From the NCBI GenBank assembly GCA_019739225.1, contig JAHHDT010000005.1, positions 186,001 to 250,000 on the forward strand: 64,000 bases of DNA. The letters run 5' to 3'. Shown piece by piece: positions 9,034 to 17,329 of this stretch (position 1 is its first letter; every line of letters starts with the position of its first letter). A program made the position numbers and the translations under genes. Source of the stretch: Aquamicrobium sp. (lineage in GTDB: Bacteria; Pseudomonadota; Alphaproteobacteria; Rhizobiales; Rhizobiaceae). The notes beneath the pieces are model-generated. The model did no database searches. It saw only the letters and a program-made list of their open reading frames with translations, and was not told the DNA's origin.

Positions 9034-10085
9034 TGAGCAGGGTCTCGAGCTTCCTTCTCCGCCGGCGGGGCGGCACCCGCTGGGACTGGACCGACGTCTT
9101 CACCTGGTTCTGGCTGATCGGCGGCTTCATCCTGATGTTCGGCCCGGCCGCCTGGCTGGTGAACTCCTCCTTCAAGACGCCTGCCGCGCTGGCGGAGTTT
9201 CCACCCACGCTGCTGCCTTATGTCACCGAACTCGTCCAGGTCGACGGCTACGACAATGCGCTGCCGCTCTATGAAGTGACGGACGAAAACGGCGATGCGC
9301 GCGTGCTGGCCGAAGTTCGCCGCATCGGCATCGTCGCGCAGATGGTTGACCCCGCCAACCCGCAGGAAATCATCAAGGTCAGTATCCAGGACAGGACACC
9401 CAGGCGCACGGTCTCCTTCGCGACCGAAAACTACGTCGAGCCGCTCGTGGCCAACGACTTCCTCCGCTATCTCTGGAATTCGGTGTTCGTGACGGTGATG
9501 GCGACGATCATCACACTGCTGACCAATTCGATGGCGGCCTTTGCCCTGTCGAAATATCAGTTTCGCGGACGCTCGACGGTGATGATGCTGATCGTCGCCA
9601 CGCTGATGGTGCCGCTCTCCGTCATCATCGTGCCGCTCTATTCTGTGATCTCGGCGATGGGCCTGTTCAACTCGCTCTGGGGTGTCATCCTGCCGACGGT
9701 GGCGACGCCGACCGGCGTGTTCATGCTGCGGCAATACATGCTCACCATTCCGGACGAGCTGATCGATGCGGCGCGCATGGACAAGGCCTCAGAATGGCAG
9801 ATCTACTGGCGCATCGTGCTGCCGCTGACCGCGCCGGCGCTGGCGGTGCTCGCCATCTTCTCCGTAGTCTGGCGCTGGAACGATTTCCTTTGGCCGCTGA
9901 TCGTGCTGTCGCGGCGCGAGCTCTACACGCTGCAGGTCGGCCTCAACACCTATGCGGGCGAACTCAACGTCCAATGGCACTTCATTCTCGCCATGACGGT
10001 GGTGACGATGATCCCGGTCGTTCTGGTGTTCATCTTCCTGCAGCGTTTCATCACTACCGGCATTGCCGGCGCCGGCCTGAAGTAG
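9033..10085 (+). CDS. ABC sugar transporter permease (MalG-like) with a long periplasmic insertion
   Basis: About 350 residues. The C-terminal two thirds are a standard MalG-type permease with its EAA loop (IDAARMDKASEWQIYWRIVL). Between the first membrane helix (GGFILMFGPAAWL) and the second (LWNSVFVTVM) lies a polar stretch of about 90 residues, including DGYDNALPLYEVTDENGD and PQEIIKVSIQDR, predicted to face the periplasm. Common permeases of this class have only a short loop there. The insertion could form an extra binding or docking surface, which is inference. Its stop lies 8 bp before the ATPase start. Confidence 0.9.
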   Translation: MSRVSSFLLRRRGGTRWDWTDVFTWFWLIGGFILMFGPAAWLVNSSFKTPAALAEFPPTLLPYVTELVQVDGYDNALPLYEVTDENGDARVLAEVRRIGIVAQMVDPANPQEIIKVSIQDRTPRRTVSFATENYVEPLVANDFLRYLWNSVFVTVMATIITLLTNSMAAFALSKYQFRGRSTVMMLIVATLMVPLSVIIVPLYSVISAMGLFNSLWGVILPTVATPTGVFMLRQYMLTIPDELIDAARMDKASEWQIYWRIVLPLTAPALAVLAIFSVVWRWNDFLWPLIVLSRRELYTLQVGLNTYAGELNVQWHFILAMTVVTMIPVVLVFIFLQRFITTGIAGAGLK

Positions 10086-10093
10086 GAGGGCTC

Positions 10094-11179
10094 ATGAGCC
10101 GTATCACCCTAACCGGCGTATCAAGGTCTTTCGGGCAGGTGCAGGTGCTGCACGACATCGATCTCGACATTCGCGACGGCGAACTGGTCGTCTTCGTCGG
10201 TCCGTCCGGTTGTGGAAAGTCGACCCTTTTGCGTCTGATCGCCGGGCTCGATCGGCCCACCAAAGGCACCATCGCGATCAACGATGAGGACGTCACCCGT
10301 GTGGCGGCGGCCGATCGCGGACTGGCAATGGTGTTCCAGTCCTACGCGCTCTATCCGCATATGAGCGTGCGCCAGAACCTTGCCTTCGGGCTGGAGAACG
10401 CGCGCATGCCGCGCGCCGAGATCGACCAGCGCATCGCGGAAGCAGCCCGCATGCTCGAAATCGCCCCCTATCTCGACCGCCGTCCCGGCCAGCTCTCCGG
10501 TGGCCAGCGCCAGCGTGTCGCCATCGGCCGCGCCATCGTGCGCAACCCGACCGCGTTCCTGCTCGACGAACCGCTGTCCAACCTCGATGCCGAACTGCGC
10601 ATCTCCACGCGAGCCGAGCTTGCTGCGTTGCATGAGCGTTTGTCGGCGACGATGATCTACGTCACCCACGACCAGACCGAGGCGATGACGCTTGCCGACC
10701 GCATCGTTGTCCTGCGCGCAGGCCGCATCGAGCAGGTTGGCACCCCGCTCGAACTCTACAACCGCCCGGCCAACCTGTTCGTCGCTGGTTTCATTGGCGC
10801 GCCGCGCATGAATTTTTTGCCGGCAGAAATAGGCGGCACGAAAGACGGTCGCACGCGGCTGGACCTCGAAGGCGCCGGTTCGCTCGAGGTGGAAGCGGTT
10901 GCGGCTTCGCCTGGCGACGAAGTAACCTTGGGGCTTCGCCCGCATCAACTACGGCTGGTGGACGGTGGCGAGGGCATGGCGGCCGAAGTGTCGCTCGTCG
11001 AGGCGCTCGGCTCGGAGACGGTGGTGCACACACGCATGGAAGGTGGCGAAAGCCTTCTTGCGGTTCTGTCGGGCCAGCACCAGGTGGAAGCGGGCGAGAC
11101 GGTCCGCTTCAGCCTCGATTCGACCGACCTGCACCTTTTCGACAGTGACGGCGTCAGGCTTCAGCCGGCCGCGAACTGA
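10094..11179 (+). CDS. ABC sugar transporter ATPase (UgpC/MsmX type)
   Basis: A 361-residue ATPase. Walker [10 protein letters not shown] is at 36-44, signature LSGGQ at 134-138, Walker B FLLDEP at 155-160 and switch His192. A C-terminal TOBE-like domain (LRPHQLRLVDG) follows, as in CUT1 sugar importers. AGGAGG precedes the ATG. Its 3' end overlaps the convergent hydrolase gene by 19 bp, which marks the end of the operon; no hairpin terminator is seen. Confidence 0.95.
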   Translation: MSRITLTGVSRSFGQVQVLHDIDLDIRDGELVVFVGPSGCGKSTLLRLIAGLDRPTKGTIAINDEDVTRVAAADRGLAMVFQSYALYPHMSVRQNLAFGLENARMPRAEIDQRIAEAARMLEIAPYLDRRPGQLSGGQRQRVAIGRAIVRNPTAFLLDEPLSNLDAELRISTRAELAALHERLSATMIYVTHDQTEAMTLADRIVVLRAGRIEQVGTPLELYNRPANLFVAGFIGAPRMNFLPAEIGGTKDGRTRLDLEGAGSLEVEAVAASPGDEVTLGLRPHQLRLVDGGEGMAAEVSLVEALGSETVVHTRMEGGESLLAVLSGQHQVEAGETVRFSLDSTDLHLFDSDGVRLQPAAN

Positions 11180-12054
11180 TCGGCGAAGAAGGCAAGGACT
11201 GCCGCGCGCATCGCCGGGCTCTCGCAATGCCCGGTTTCCGCTTCGCGGTGCAGGCGCAATCTGTCGGAAGCACCGGCGGCGGCATAGGCCGCCCGGGTCT
11301 GTGCGAGGGCTATGTCGACTGCCGCCGGCGGCGTCAGCGGATCCTGGTCGCCGATGCAGATCAGTTGCGGGCGGGGTGAAACCAGCCCGGCGATCTCGCC
11401 ATTGGACGCCTGTCGCAGTAGGCCGGGGATTGTCAGGTAGATGCCGTGCAGGTCATGCGCCCCGGTCTCGATCAGCGCGCCGAAATCGGCATAGCAGCAC
11501 AGATGCGCCACGCAGGCGATGCGCGGATCCACGGCGGCTAGCCAGTAGCCGAACGTCGCGCCCATCGAGATACCGAATGCGCCGATGCGCCGCGCGTCCA
11601 CATCTTCGCGGGCGGCCAGCCAGTCGAGCGCGGCCTCCTGCTCGCCAAGCATCTGCCCGGCCAGCGACTTGCCCTGCCACAGCAACGCTTTCGATAGTGC
11701 GCTTTCGTTGACGGTCGCGCGCTCGCCGAAGCACGGCATGTCGATCGCCAGCGTCAAGAAACCCATGGCCGCCAGCACCGGGCCGAGCGGCGATTGCAGG
11801 GCAGGCCGCCCGTCCAGCAACTCATCCGCGCCAATGCCATAGCGCCCACCATGGGCGTGCAGATAGAGGATGGCTGGCGCACGCACAGCGTCCGGTGGCC
11901 GCGTCACCAGTCCGCGCACCGCTTCACCGGCATGCGTCTCGAATCCGACGCGTTCGACGATATATCCGTCCGCCTCGGATGTCTCTCGCGAGACCTCACG
12001 CAATCCATGCTGTCCGATCTCGAACGATCGTTTCAACGCGTCTATGTCGGCCAA
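11161..12054 (-). CDS. alpha/beta hydrolase (dienelactone hydrolase / acetyl-esterase-like)
   Basis: A 297-residue protein with an alpha/beta hydrolase fold. HAHGG (66-70) is the oxyanion region, GISMGA puts the nucleophile at Ser163, GDQDPLTPP supplies Asp238 and ETGHCES supplies His276. No signal peptide is present, so it is cytoplasmic. The layout resembles the acetyl xylan esterase/dienelactone hydrolase group. Placed tail-to-tail with the pectin-oligosaccharide importer, it might deacetylate imported oligosaccharides, but it is on the opposite strand and may be unrelated. Confidence 0.8.
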   Translation of the reverse strand: MADIDALKRSFEIGQHGLREVSRETSEADGYIVERVGFETHAGEAVRGLVTRPPDAVRAPAILYLHAHGGRYGIGADELLDGRPALQSPLGPVLAAMGFLTLAIDMPCFGERATVNESALSKALLWQGKSLAGQMLGEQEAALDWLAAREDVDARRIGAFGISMGATFGYWLAAVDPRIACVAHLCCYADFGALIETGAHDLHGIYLTIPGLLRQASNGEIAGLVSPRPQLICIGDQDPLTPPAAVDIALAQTRAAYAAAGASDRLRLHREAETGHCESPAMRAAVLAFFADQFAAG

Positions 12055-12131
12055 GAATATGCCTCCACCCTCGTCCCCGTCGATTCAACCACGCACCACC
12101 GTCCCCGGCGACTGAAATCTTAGGGGCTGGC

Positions 12132-13016
12132 TCACATTGTAAGCTTCTGGATCAGGAAATCCGCGACGGCACGCACGGAAGGCAACTGGCCGCGGCGGTG
12201 CGGCATCAGCAGTGTCGTGGTGACACCCGGCGTACTCCAGCGCGGCAGCACGCGTTCCAGCCGACCCTGATGGACGCTCTGCTGGCAAAGCTTGGTCGGC
12301 AGGCATGCGATGCCGAGACCGGCTGCTGCGGCTTCCAGCAGGATCATCGATTCGTCGGCGAAGAAACGTGCCTGCGGCACGGCCTCTACCGCCCCGTCTT
12401 CGCCTTCGAGCTGCCATGAGGGTTGGGAAGGGGCGGTAAGCAGCCCGTCATGCCGGCTGATCTCGTCCGGGGTTCCCGGTCTGCCACGCGCGTCGAGATA
12501 GGCAGGCGAAGCGACCAGCCATCCCGGATCGGTCCCGAGCTTCCGCTGCACCAGGCCCGAATCCGGCAATGGCGAAAAATGCGAGCGCAACGCGATGTCG
12601 AAGCCTTCCTGCACGATGTCGACAAACCGGTCCGTCGCCGAGGCGAGGATCGTGATCCGCGGGTAGGCCCGCGCCAGATCCGGCAGCACCGAAGCGAGCG
12701 AAATCTGCGCCGTCGGCACCGAGGCGGTGATGCGCACGGTTCCGCTCGGCTCGGCCATCCGCCCGCGCACCAGCCCTTCGGCTGTTTCCGCCTCGATCAC
12801 CATCGCCGCCGCGTGCCGATAGAGGTCCTGCCCGAGTTCGGTCACCGTGAACGAGCGCGAGGTGCGCTGGATGAGCCTGACGCCGAGGCTCCTTTCCAGT
12901 TCGCCCACGCGCTTGGAGAGCGTCGATTTCGGCAAGCCGAGCGCACGCCCCGCCGCGGCGAAGCTTCCGTGGTCGACGACACGGACAAACAGATGGAGAT
13001 CGTTGAGATTGAGCAT
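12132..13016 (-). CDS. LysR-family transcriptional regulator
   Basis: A 294-residue protein with an N-terminal winged helix-turn-helix (FAAAGRALGLPKSTLSKRV, about residues 19-37) and a LysR substrate-binding domain (TVRITASVPTAQISLASVLP, then DIALRSHFSPLPDSGL). The CrgA/DsdA-like wording of the effector domain is typical of regulators of nearby enzyme genes. It is divergent from the imine-reductase-like gene across 103 bp, so that gene is the likely target. A GTCCAC repeat (13021 and about 13070) lies in the gap but no clear operator was identified. Confidence 0.93.
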   Translation of the reverse strand: MLNLNDLHLFVRVVDHGSFAAAGRALGLPKSTLSKRVGELERSLGVRLIQRTSRSFTVTELGQDLYRHAAAMVIEAETAEGLVRGRMAEPSGTVRITASVPTAQISLASVLPDLARAYPRITILASATDRFVDIVQEGFDIALRSHFSPLPDSGLVQRKLGTDPGWLVASPAYLDARGRPGTPDEISRHDGLLTAPSQPSWQLEGEDGAVEAVPQARFFADESMILLEAAAAGLGIACLPTKLCQQSVHQGRLERVLPRWSTPGVTTTLLMPHRRGQLPSVRAVADFLIQKLTM

Positions 13017-13119
13017 CGGCGTCCACGAATATGCACGGTTGGTTCATGAATAGCGGCCTGGCGCTCTATCGTCCACAAAACCATCTTGCGGACTACGACA
13101 ACCTTTCAGGAACCGGACG

Positions 13120-14100
13120 ATGTTTGAACCTCATGACGACCATTCGACTGCAACGCCCAACCGGCCAGATCCGGAGCCTGCCGATACTGGACCGGGCCAA
13201 GGTCACGGCAGGTCAGGGCACGGGATTTCAGTGCTCGGCCTTGGCGCGATGGGCGCGGCGCTCGCAGAAGCCCTCCTCGGGGCCGGGCGAAAAGTCACGG
13301 TCTGGAACCGCTCTGCCGAAAAGGCCGCCCCGTTGGCCGGTCGCGATGCCGGTATCGCCGGTTCCGCCGCCGAGGCGATTGGCGCAGCACCTTTGGTCAT
13401 AATCTGCCTTCTCGACTATGCCGCTGTTCGCCATGTGCTGTCGGGCGCGGCAGAGCAACTGGCCGGACGCACGATCGTCAATCTTACCAACGGCACCCCG
13501 CAGGATGCGCGTGAGGTGGCTGCATGGATCGAGGATCAAGGCGCGAGCTATATCGACGGCGGCATCATGGCGGTACCGCCGATGATCGGCAGCCCCGACG
13601 CATTCATTCTCTACAGCGGCACCGCAGAAGCGTTCGACGACTATCGTCAGACGCTAGAGATCCTGGGGGCCGCGCAGTTTCTTGGGCCGGATGCAGGCCT
13701 CGCGCCGCTTTACGATCTGGCGCTGCTGTCGGCCATGTACGGCCTGTTTGGCGGCTTCCTCCATGCCACGGCACTCGCAGGCAGCGAAAAGGTCGAAGCG
13801 GGGCGGTTCACCGAGATGCTCGTGCCGTGGCTGAATGCGATGACGGGCGTGCTGCCCGAAACGGCCCGCCAGATCGATGCGCGGAACTACGCAGCCGCCG
13901 ACGGTTCCAATCTGGCCATGCAGGCGGTGGCGATCGAAAACATCATCGCGACCTCGCATGCCCAGGGCGTGGACTCGGGTCTGATCGTGCCGATGCGGGC
14001 ATTGATGGCCCATCGCATCGCCTGCGGCTTCGGCGGCGACGATATTGCGGGCCTTTACCGCGTGGTCGCCTCGCGCAAGCGCGACGACAATTGTGGCTGA
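13120..14100 (+). CDS. NAD(P)-dependent imine-reductase / 3-hydroxyisobutyrate-dehydrogenase-like oxidoreductase
   Basis: A 326-residue protein. GLGAMG with the following KVTVWNRSAEKA form the Rossmann NADP-binding motif (the Arg after Asn favours NADPH), and the helical C-terminal domain carries LYDLALLSAMYGLF. The Asp in that segment is at the position used by Asp-type imine reductases. The family also contains 6-phosphogluconate- and 3-hydroxyisobutyrate-type dehydrogenases, but their catalytic Lys is not evident. A Pro/Asp-rich leader of about 34 residues precedes the Rossmann fold; the ATG has a good AGGAACC site, so the leader is probably real. It is divergent from the LysR gene. Confidence 0.8.
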   Translation: MFEPHDDHSTATPNRPDPEPADTGPGQGHGRSGHGISVLGLGAMGAALAEALLGAGRKVTVWNRSAEKAAPLAGRDAGIAGSAAEAIGAAPLVIICLLDYAAVRHVLSGAAEQLAGRTIVNLTNGTPQDAREVAAWIEDQGASYIDGGIMAVPPMIGSPDAFILYSGTAEAFDDYRQTLEILGAAQFLGPDAGLAPLYDLALLSAMYGLFGGFLHATALAGSEKVEAGRFTEMLVPWLNAMTGVLPETARQIDARNYAAADGSNLAMQAVAIENIIATSHAQGVDSGLIVPMRALMAHRIACGFGGDDIAGLYRVVASRKRDDNCG

Positions 14101-14233
14101 CAGCGATCAGGCGGGCGGCGTAACCGCCATGGCGCTTTACATTTCTTCACGAACCCCGGCAACGGCGGAAACAGTCTCGGTCTAGTTTGCCCGTGCTGCC
14201 GCTATCGCGGTCGCTCAACGGAAGGAACGGACG

Positions 14234-14761
14234 ATGGAACGTGACGAGCAGAAGATCGAGATTATCGAACCGGCATCGAAGGGAAGGCGCTTCGCGCGCG
14301 GCCTGATGGTCGCGGGCGGCATTGCCGCTGTTGCAGCCGGAGGCATCGGCGTGGCGACTGCCACAGGCGTCGCCGATGGGATGGGTCACTACGTCGTCAA
14401 GACCGGCATGAACCATGGCATGGGCTTTGCCGGCCATGGCTTTGCTCGCGCGCTCGATGCGGTCGACGTCACGCCCGAACAGGAAGAGAAGATCTGGGCG
14501 ATCATCGACGAGGCGCGCGCCGAACTGCGCCCGATGATGCGCGAGTTCCGCGGCACGCGCGAAGCCGTGGCCGAACTCATCGGCGCTGCCACGCTCGATC
14601 GCGAGGCCGCCGAGACGCTGCGCGCAGAACGCATCGCCATGCTTGACGACGCGTCGCGGAAGATGACCGCCGCGCTGATCGAGGCCGCCGAAGTGCTGAC
14701 GCCGGAGCAGCGCGCCAAGCTGATCGAGAATTTTGAGGAGCGCAGGTTCGGCCGCCGGTGA
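14234..14761 (+). CDS. Spy/CpxP-like periplasmic or membrane-anchored protein
   Basis: A 175-residue protein with one hydrophobic segment near residues 22-45 (uncleaved anchor or signal) and a helical, acidic/basic C-terminal half. The repeated VTPEQEEKI and LTPEQRAKL motifs are the LTxxQ signature of the Spy/CpxP family, periplasmic chaperones that also damp a sensor kinase. The positioning directly before a response regulator and histidine kinase parallels cpxP-cpxRA. The preceding GGAAGGAA is a good ribosome-binding site. Role in envelope stress is inferred from family and context. Confidence 0.8.
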   Translation: MERDEQKIEIIEPASKGRRFARGLMVAGGIAAVAAGGIGVATATGVADGMGHYVVKTGMNHGMGFAGHGFARALDAVDVTPEQEEKIWAIIDEARAELRPMMREFRGTREAVAELIGAATLDREAAETLRAERIAMLDDASRKMTAALIEAAEVLTPEQRAKLIENFEERRFGRR

Positions 14762-14802
14762 TAGGATCGGCCGGCAAGGCCGAACCGGAGACAGCACGAA
14801 GC

Positions 14803-15501
14803 ATGGCGGACGAGATTCTGATCGTCGACGACGACACGCGGCTCTCCGCCATGCTGTCCGATTACCTGACCGGCAACGGCTTTTCCGTGCGCTCCGCCTC
14901 GACGGCCGGTGCCGGTCTCGCGCAACTCACGCGCGACCCGCCGGACGCGGTGATCCTCGACGTGATGCTGCCCGATTTCGACGGCTTCGAGACCTGCCGG
15001 CGCATCCGCGCGGTTTCCGACGTGCCAATCCTGATGCTCACCGCGAAGGGCGAGGAGACGGATCGCATCGTCGGGCTGGAACTTGGGGCCGACGATTATC
15101 TGCCCAAGCCGTTCAATCCGCGCGAGCTTCTCGCGCGCATCCGGGCGATCCTGCGCCGCCGGACCGGTGCGGTGCCTGAGGGCAAGGTCCTGCGCTTCGG
15201 CAGGCTGGAGATCGATCCGGCCTCGCGCATGGCGCGCGTCGACGGGCGCGACTGCGTGATGACCGGTCATCAGTTCGACCTTCTCGTCGTACTCGCCGAA
15301 AATGCCGGGCGCACGCTCACCCGCGAGCAGCTCGTGGATCAGTTGAAAGGGCAGGCATTCGATGTCTTCGACCGCTCGATTGATGTCCACATTTCGCGCA
15401 TCCGGGCAGCGATCGAGGACGATCCGAAAAGTCCGCGCCGCATCGTGACCGTCCGTGGCGCTGGTTACGTCTTCGCGCGCAGGCAGGATGACGATGGGTA
15501 G
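14803..15501 (+). CDS. OmpR/PhoB-type response regulator
   Basis: About 232 residues. The receiver domain has the acidic pair DDD (9-11), phospho-acceptor Asp53 in ILDVMLPD, Thr80 and Lys102 in LPKPF. The C-terminal winged-helix domain (LTREQLVDQLKG, DRSIDVHISRIRAAIED) binds DNA. I chose ATG 14803 behind GGAGA because it begins the receiver exactly; a GTG at 14758 overlapping the Spy-like gene would add 15 residues without homology. It overlaps the kinase gene. Confidence 0.95.
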   Translation: MADEILIVDDDTRLSAMLSDYLTGNGFSVRSASTAGAGLAQLTRDPPDAVILDVMLPDFDGFETCRRIRAVSDVPILMLTAKGEETDRIVGLELGADDYLPKPFNPRELLARIRAILRRRTGAVPEGKVLRFGRLEIDPASRMARVDGRDCVMTGHQFDLLVVLAENAGRTLTREQLVDQLKGQAFDVFDRSIDVHISRIRAAIEDDPKSPRRIVTVRGAGYVFARRQDDDG

Positions 15502-16753
15502 GCGGGTCATGCGTCACAGCCTGTTTCTGAAAGTGTACCTGACCTTGCTGGCGAGCCTGATTGTCCTGGCTCTGGCAAGCGGCATGTTCGTGCATTTCAG
15601 CGACGACGAGGACGAGCGCGGTTGGAGCGGGCGGCGCGACGCCGTGTTGGCCGCATTGCTGCCGGCCGATGCCGACCCGGCAGAAACCCGGATCGTCGTG
15701 CGCCGCCTGGGCGAGGCCTTCAAGGCCGACATCGCCCTGTTCGAGAGTGATGGCGACACCATCGCCACGGTGGGAGAACCGTTGGCGTTTCCTCGTGAGC
15801 AATCCTGGCAGTCCTATCGCAAAGGCAAGCTCCGTCACTTCGTCACCCGCCTGCCGGACGGTCGCGTGCTTGCGGCGCGGGTCGGCATCCCGTTCGGTCC
15901 ATCCCGGACCAATGCCCTGGTCTGGTTGGCGTTGATCGCAGGTGTCACGGCCATCGCCGCGTGGCCGATCGTGCGGCATCTGACGCGGCGTCTGGAGCGT
16001 TTGCGCCATGGTGTCGAGGCGTGGGGCCAGGGCGATCTGGCGTTGCGAGTGCCGGTCAAGGGCAAGGATGAGGTCGCGGCGGTATCCGCCACTTTCAACA
16101 GGGCGGCGGAGCGAATCGAAAAGCTGATCGCCGCGCACCGCTCGTTGCTTGCCAATGCCAGCCACGAATTGCGTTCGCCGCTGGCGCGGCTTCGGATGGC
16201 GATCGATCTCTACGAGCAGCAGCCGGGAGAAGCGCGCAAGGAAGAGATTGTCCGCAACCTCGCCGAGCTGGACGAACTGGTTGAGGAAATCCTGCTGTCG
16301 AGCCGGCTCGATCACAATCAGCCGGTCGACCTGTCGCAAAGCGTCGACCTGCTTGCGCTGGCGGCGGAAGAGGGAGCGCGGCACGGCATCGGCGTGATCG
16401 GTGATGCCGCGACCGTCAAAGGCGATCCCCGGCTTCTCTCACGGCTGGTGCGCAACCTCATGCAGAATGCGCAGCGCCACGGCGCTGCGCCGTTCGACGC
16501 GCAAGTGCGCAAGGTAGGCGAAACAGTGGAACTCTCGGTGAGCGACCATGGCGACGGCATCGCCGACGGTGAGGGCGAGCGGGTGTTCGAGCCGTTCTAC
16601 CGCCCCTCCGGGCGAGCGGAGGCGGCCGGTGGTTGGGGTCTCGGGCTAGCCTTGGTGAAACAGATCGCCGAACGCCATGGCGCTACCGTCAGGCATGAAC
16701 GCCCGTCAGATGGAGGCACCCGCTTCACCGTCTCGTTTCCCGCCGCGGACTAG
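15494..16753 (+). CDS. sensor histidine kinase (CpxA/EnvZ-like)
   Basis: About 419 residues with two membrane helices (near 10-32 and 135-155) enclosing a periplasmic sensor of about 100 residues, then HAMP (LRVPVKGKDEVAAVSATFN). The dimerisation domain has the phospho-acceptor His224 in NASHELRSPL, and the ATPase domain has NLMQNAQRH, DHGDGIADG and GGWGLGLALV. ATG 15494 overlaps the regulator gene; ATG 15488 and 15509 are alternatives. Its last 48 bp overlap the 3' end of phnN on the other strand. The short periplasmic domain could be contacted by the Spy-like protein. Confidence 0.93.
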   Translation: MGRRVMRHSLFLKVYLTLLASLIVLALASGMFVHFSDDEDERGWSGRRDAVLAALLPADADPAETRIVVRRLGEAFKADIALFESDGDTIATVGEPLAFPREQSWQSYRKGKLRHFVTRLPDGRVLAARVGIPFGPSRTNALVWLALIAGVTAIAAWPIVRHLTRRLERLRHGVEAWGQGDLALRVPVKGKDEVAAVSATFNRAAERIEKLIAAHRSLLANASHELRSPLARLRMAIDLYEQQPGEARKEEIVRNLAELDELVEEILLSSRLDHNQPVDLSQSVDLLALAAEEGARHGIGVIGDAATVKGDPRLLSRLVRNLMQNAQRHGAAPFDAQVRKVGETVELSVSDHGDGIADGEGERVFEPFYRPSGRAEAAGGWGLGLALVKQIAERHGATVRHERPSDGGTRFTVSFPAAD

Positions 16754-17329
16754 CAGGTCCCGCTCCCGCGCTGCTTCAAGGATCCGTATGAACCGCGCGG
16801 CGGCGTGTTCCAGCGCACCGCTGTTGTCAACGACATGGCAGTCTGCGTCGAGTGTTCCATATTCGTCGTTGCGCCGGATGCGGCTGGCGATCTCGTCGGC
16901 CGTCTCGCGCCCGCGCGCTGCGAGACGTGCCGCAAGCACGTCCCTCGATACGGTGACGAGGACCGGCAACGTGTTCCGGTAACGCTGGCGGATCGCCGCG
17001 ACCATGCCGCGCGAGACGTTGGCCACGACCACGCCGCCGTCGAGGATGGTCTTGTCGATGCTCGCCGGAATGCCATACGACAGGCCATGCGAGCGCCACG
17101 CCAGGGCGAAGGCGCCGGCGGCCTCGGCTTCGGCGAAGGAGGCGGTGTCCAGCGTGTCGTGGTCTTCGGCGTCGGGGCTGCTGGGGCGCGTGACGATCCG
17201 CCGCGCGAACAGAAAGCCGGGGCGACCGTCGAGATGATGCCGGGCGCGGGCGATGAGCGAATCCTTGCCTGCGCCGCTCGGGCCGACCACCGGAATGAAC
17301 ACGCCGGGGCCGAACGGCTCGTTGTTCAT
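16706..17329 (-). CDS. phnN: ribose 1,5-bisphosphate phosphokinase PhnN
   Basis: A 207-residue protein with a guanylate-kinase-like P-loop (GPSGAGKDS at 16-24) and the PhnN blocks RRIVTRP and ALAWRSHGLSYGIP. The enzyme phosphorylates ribose 1,5-bisphosphate to PRPP, the last step of C-P lyase phosphonate breakdown. It overlaps phnM by 4 bp and closes the leftward phnD...phnN operon. Its tail overlaps the convergent histidine kinase by 48 bp. Confidence 0.93.
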   Translation of the reverse strand: MNNEPFGPGVFIPVVGPSGAGKDSLIARARHHLDGRPGFLFARRIVTRPSSPDAEDHDTLDTASFAEAEAAGAFALAWRSHGLSYGIPASIDKTILDGGVVVANVSRGMVAAIRQRYRNTLPVLVTVSRDVLAARLAARGRETADEIASRIRRNDEYGTLDADCHVVDNSGALEHAAARFIRILEAARERDLLVRGGKRDGEAGASI

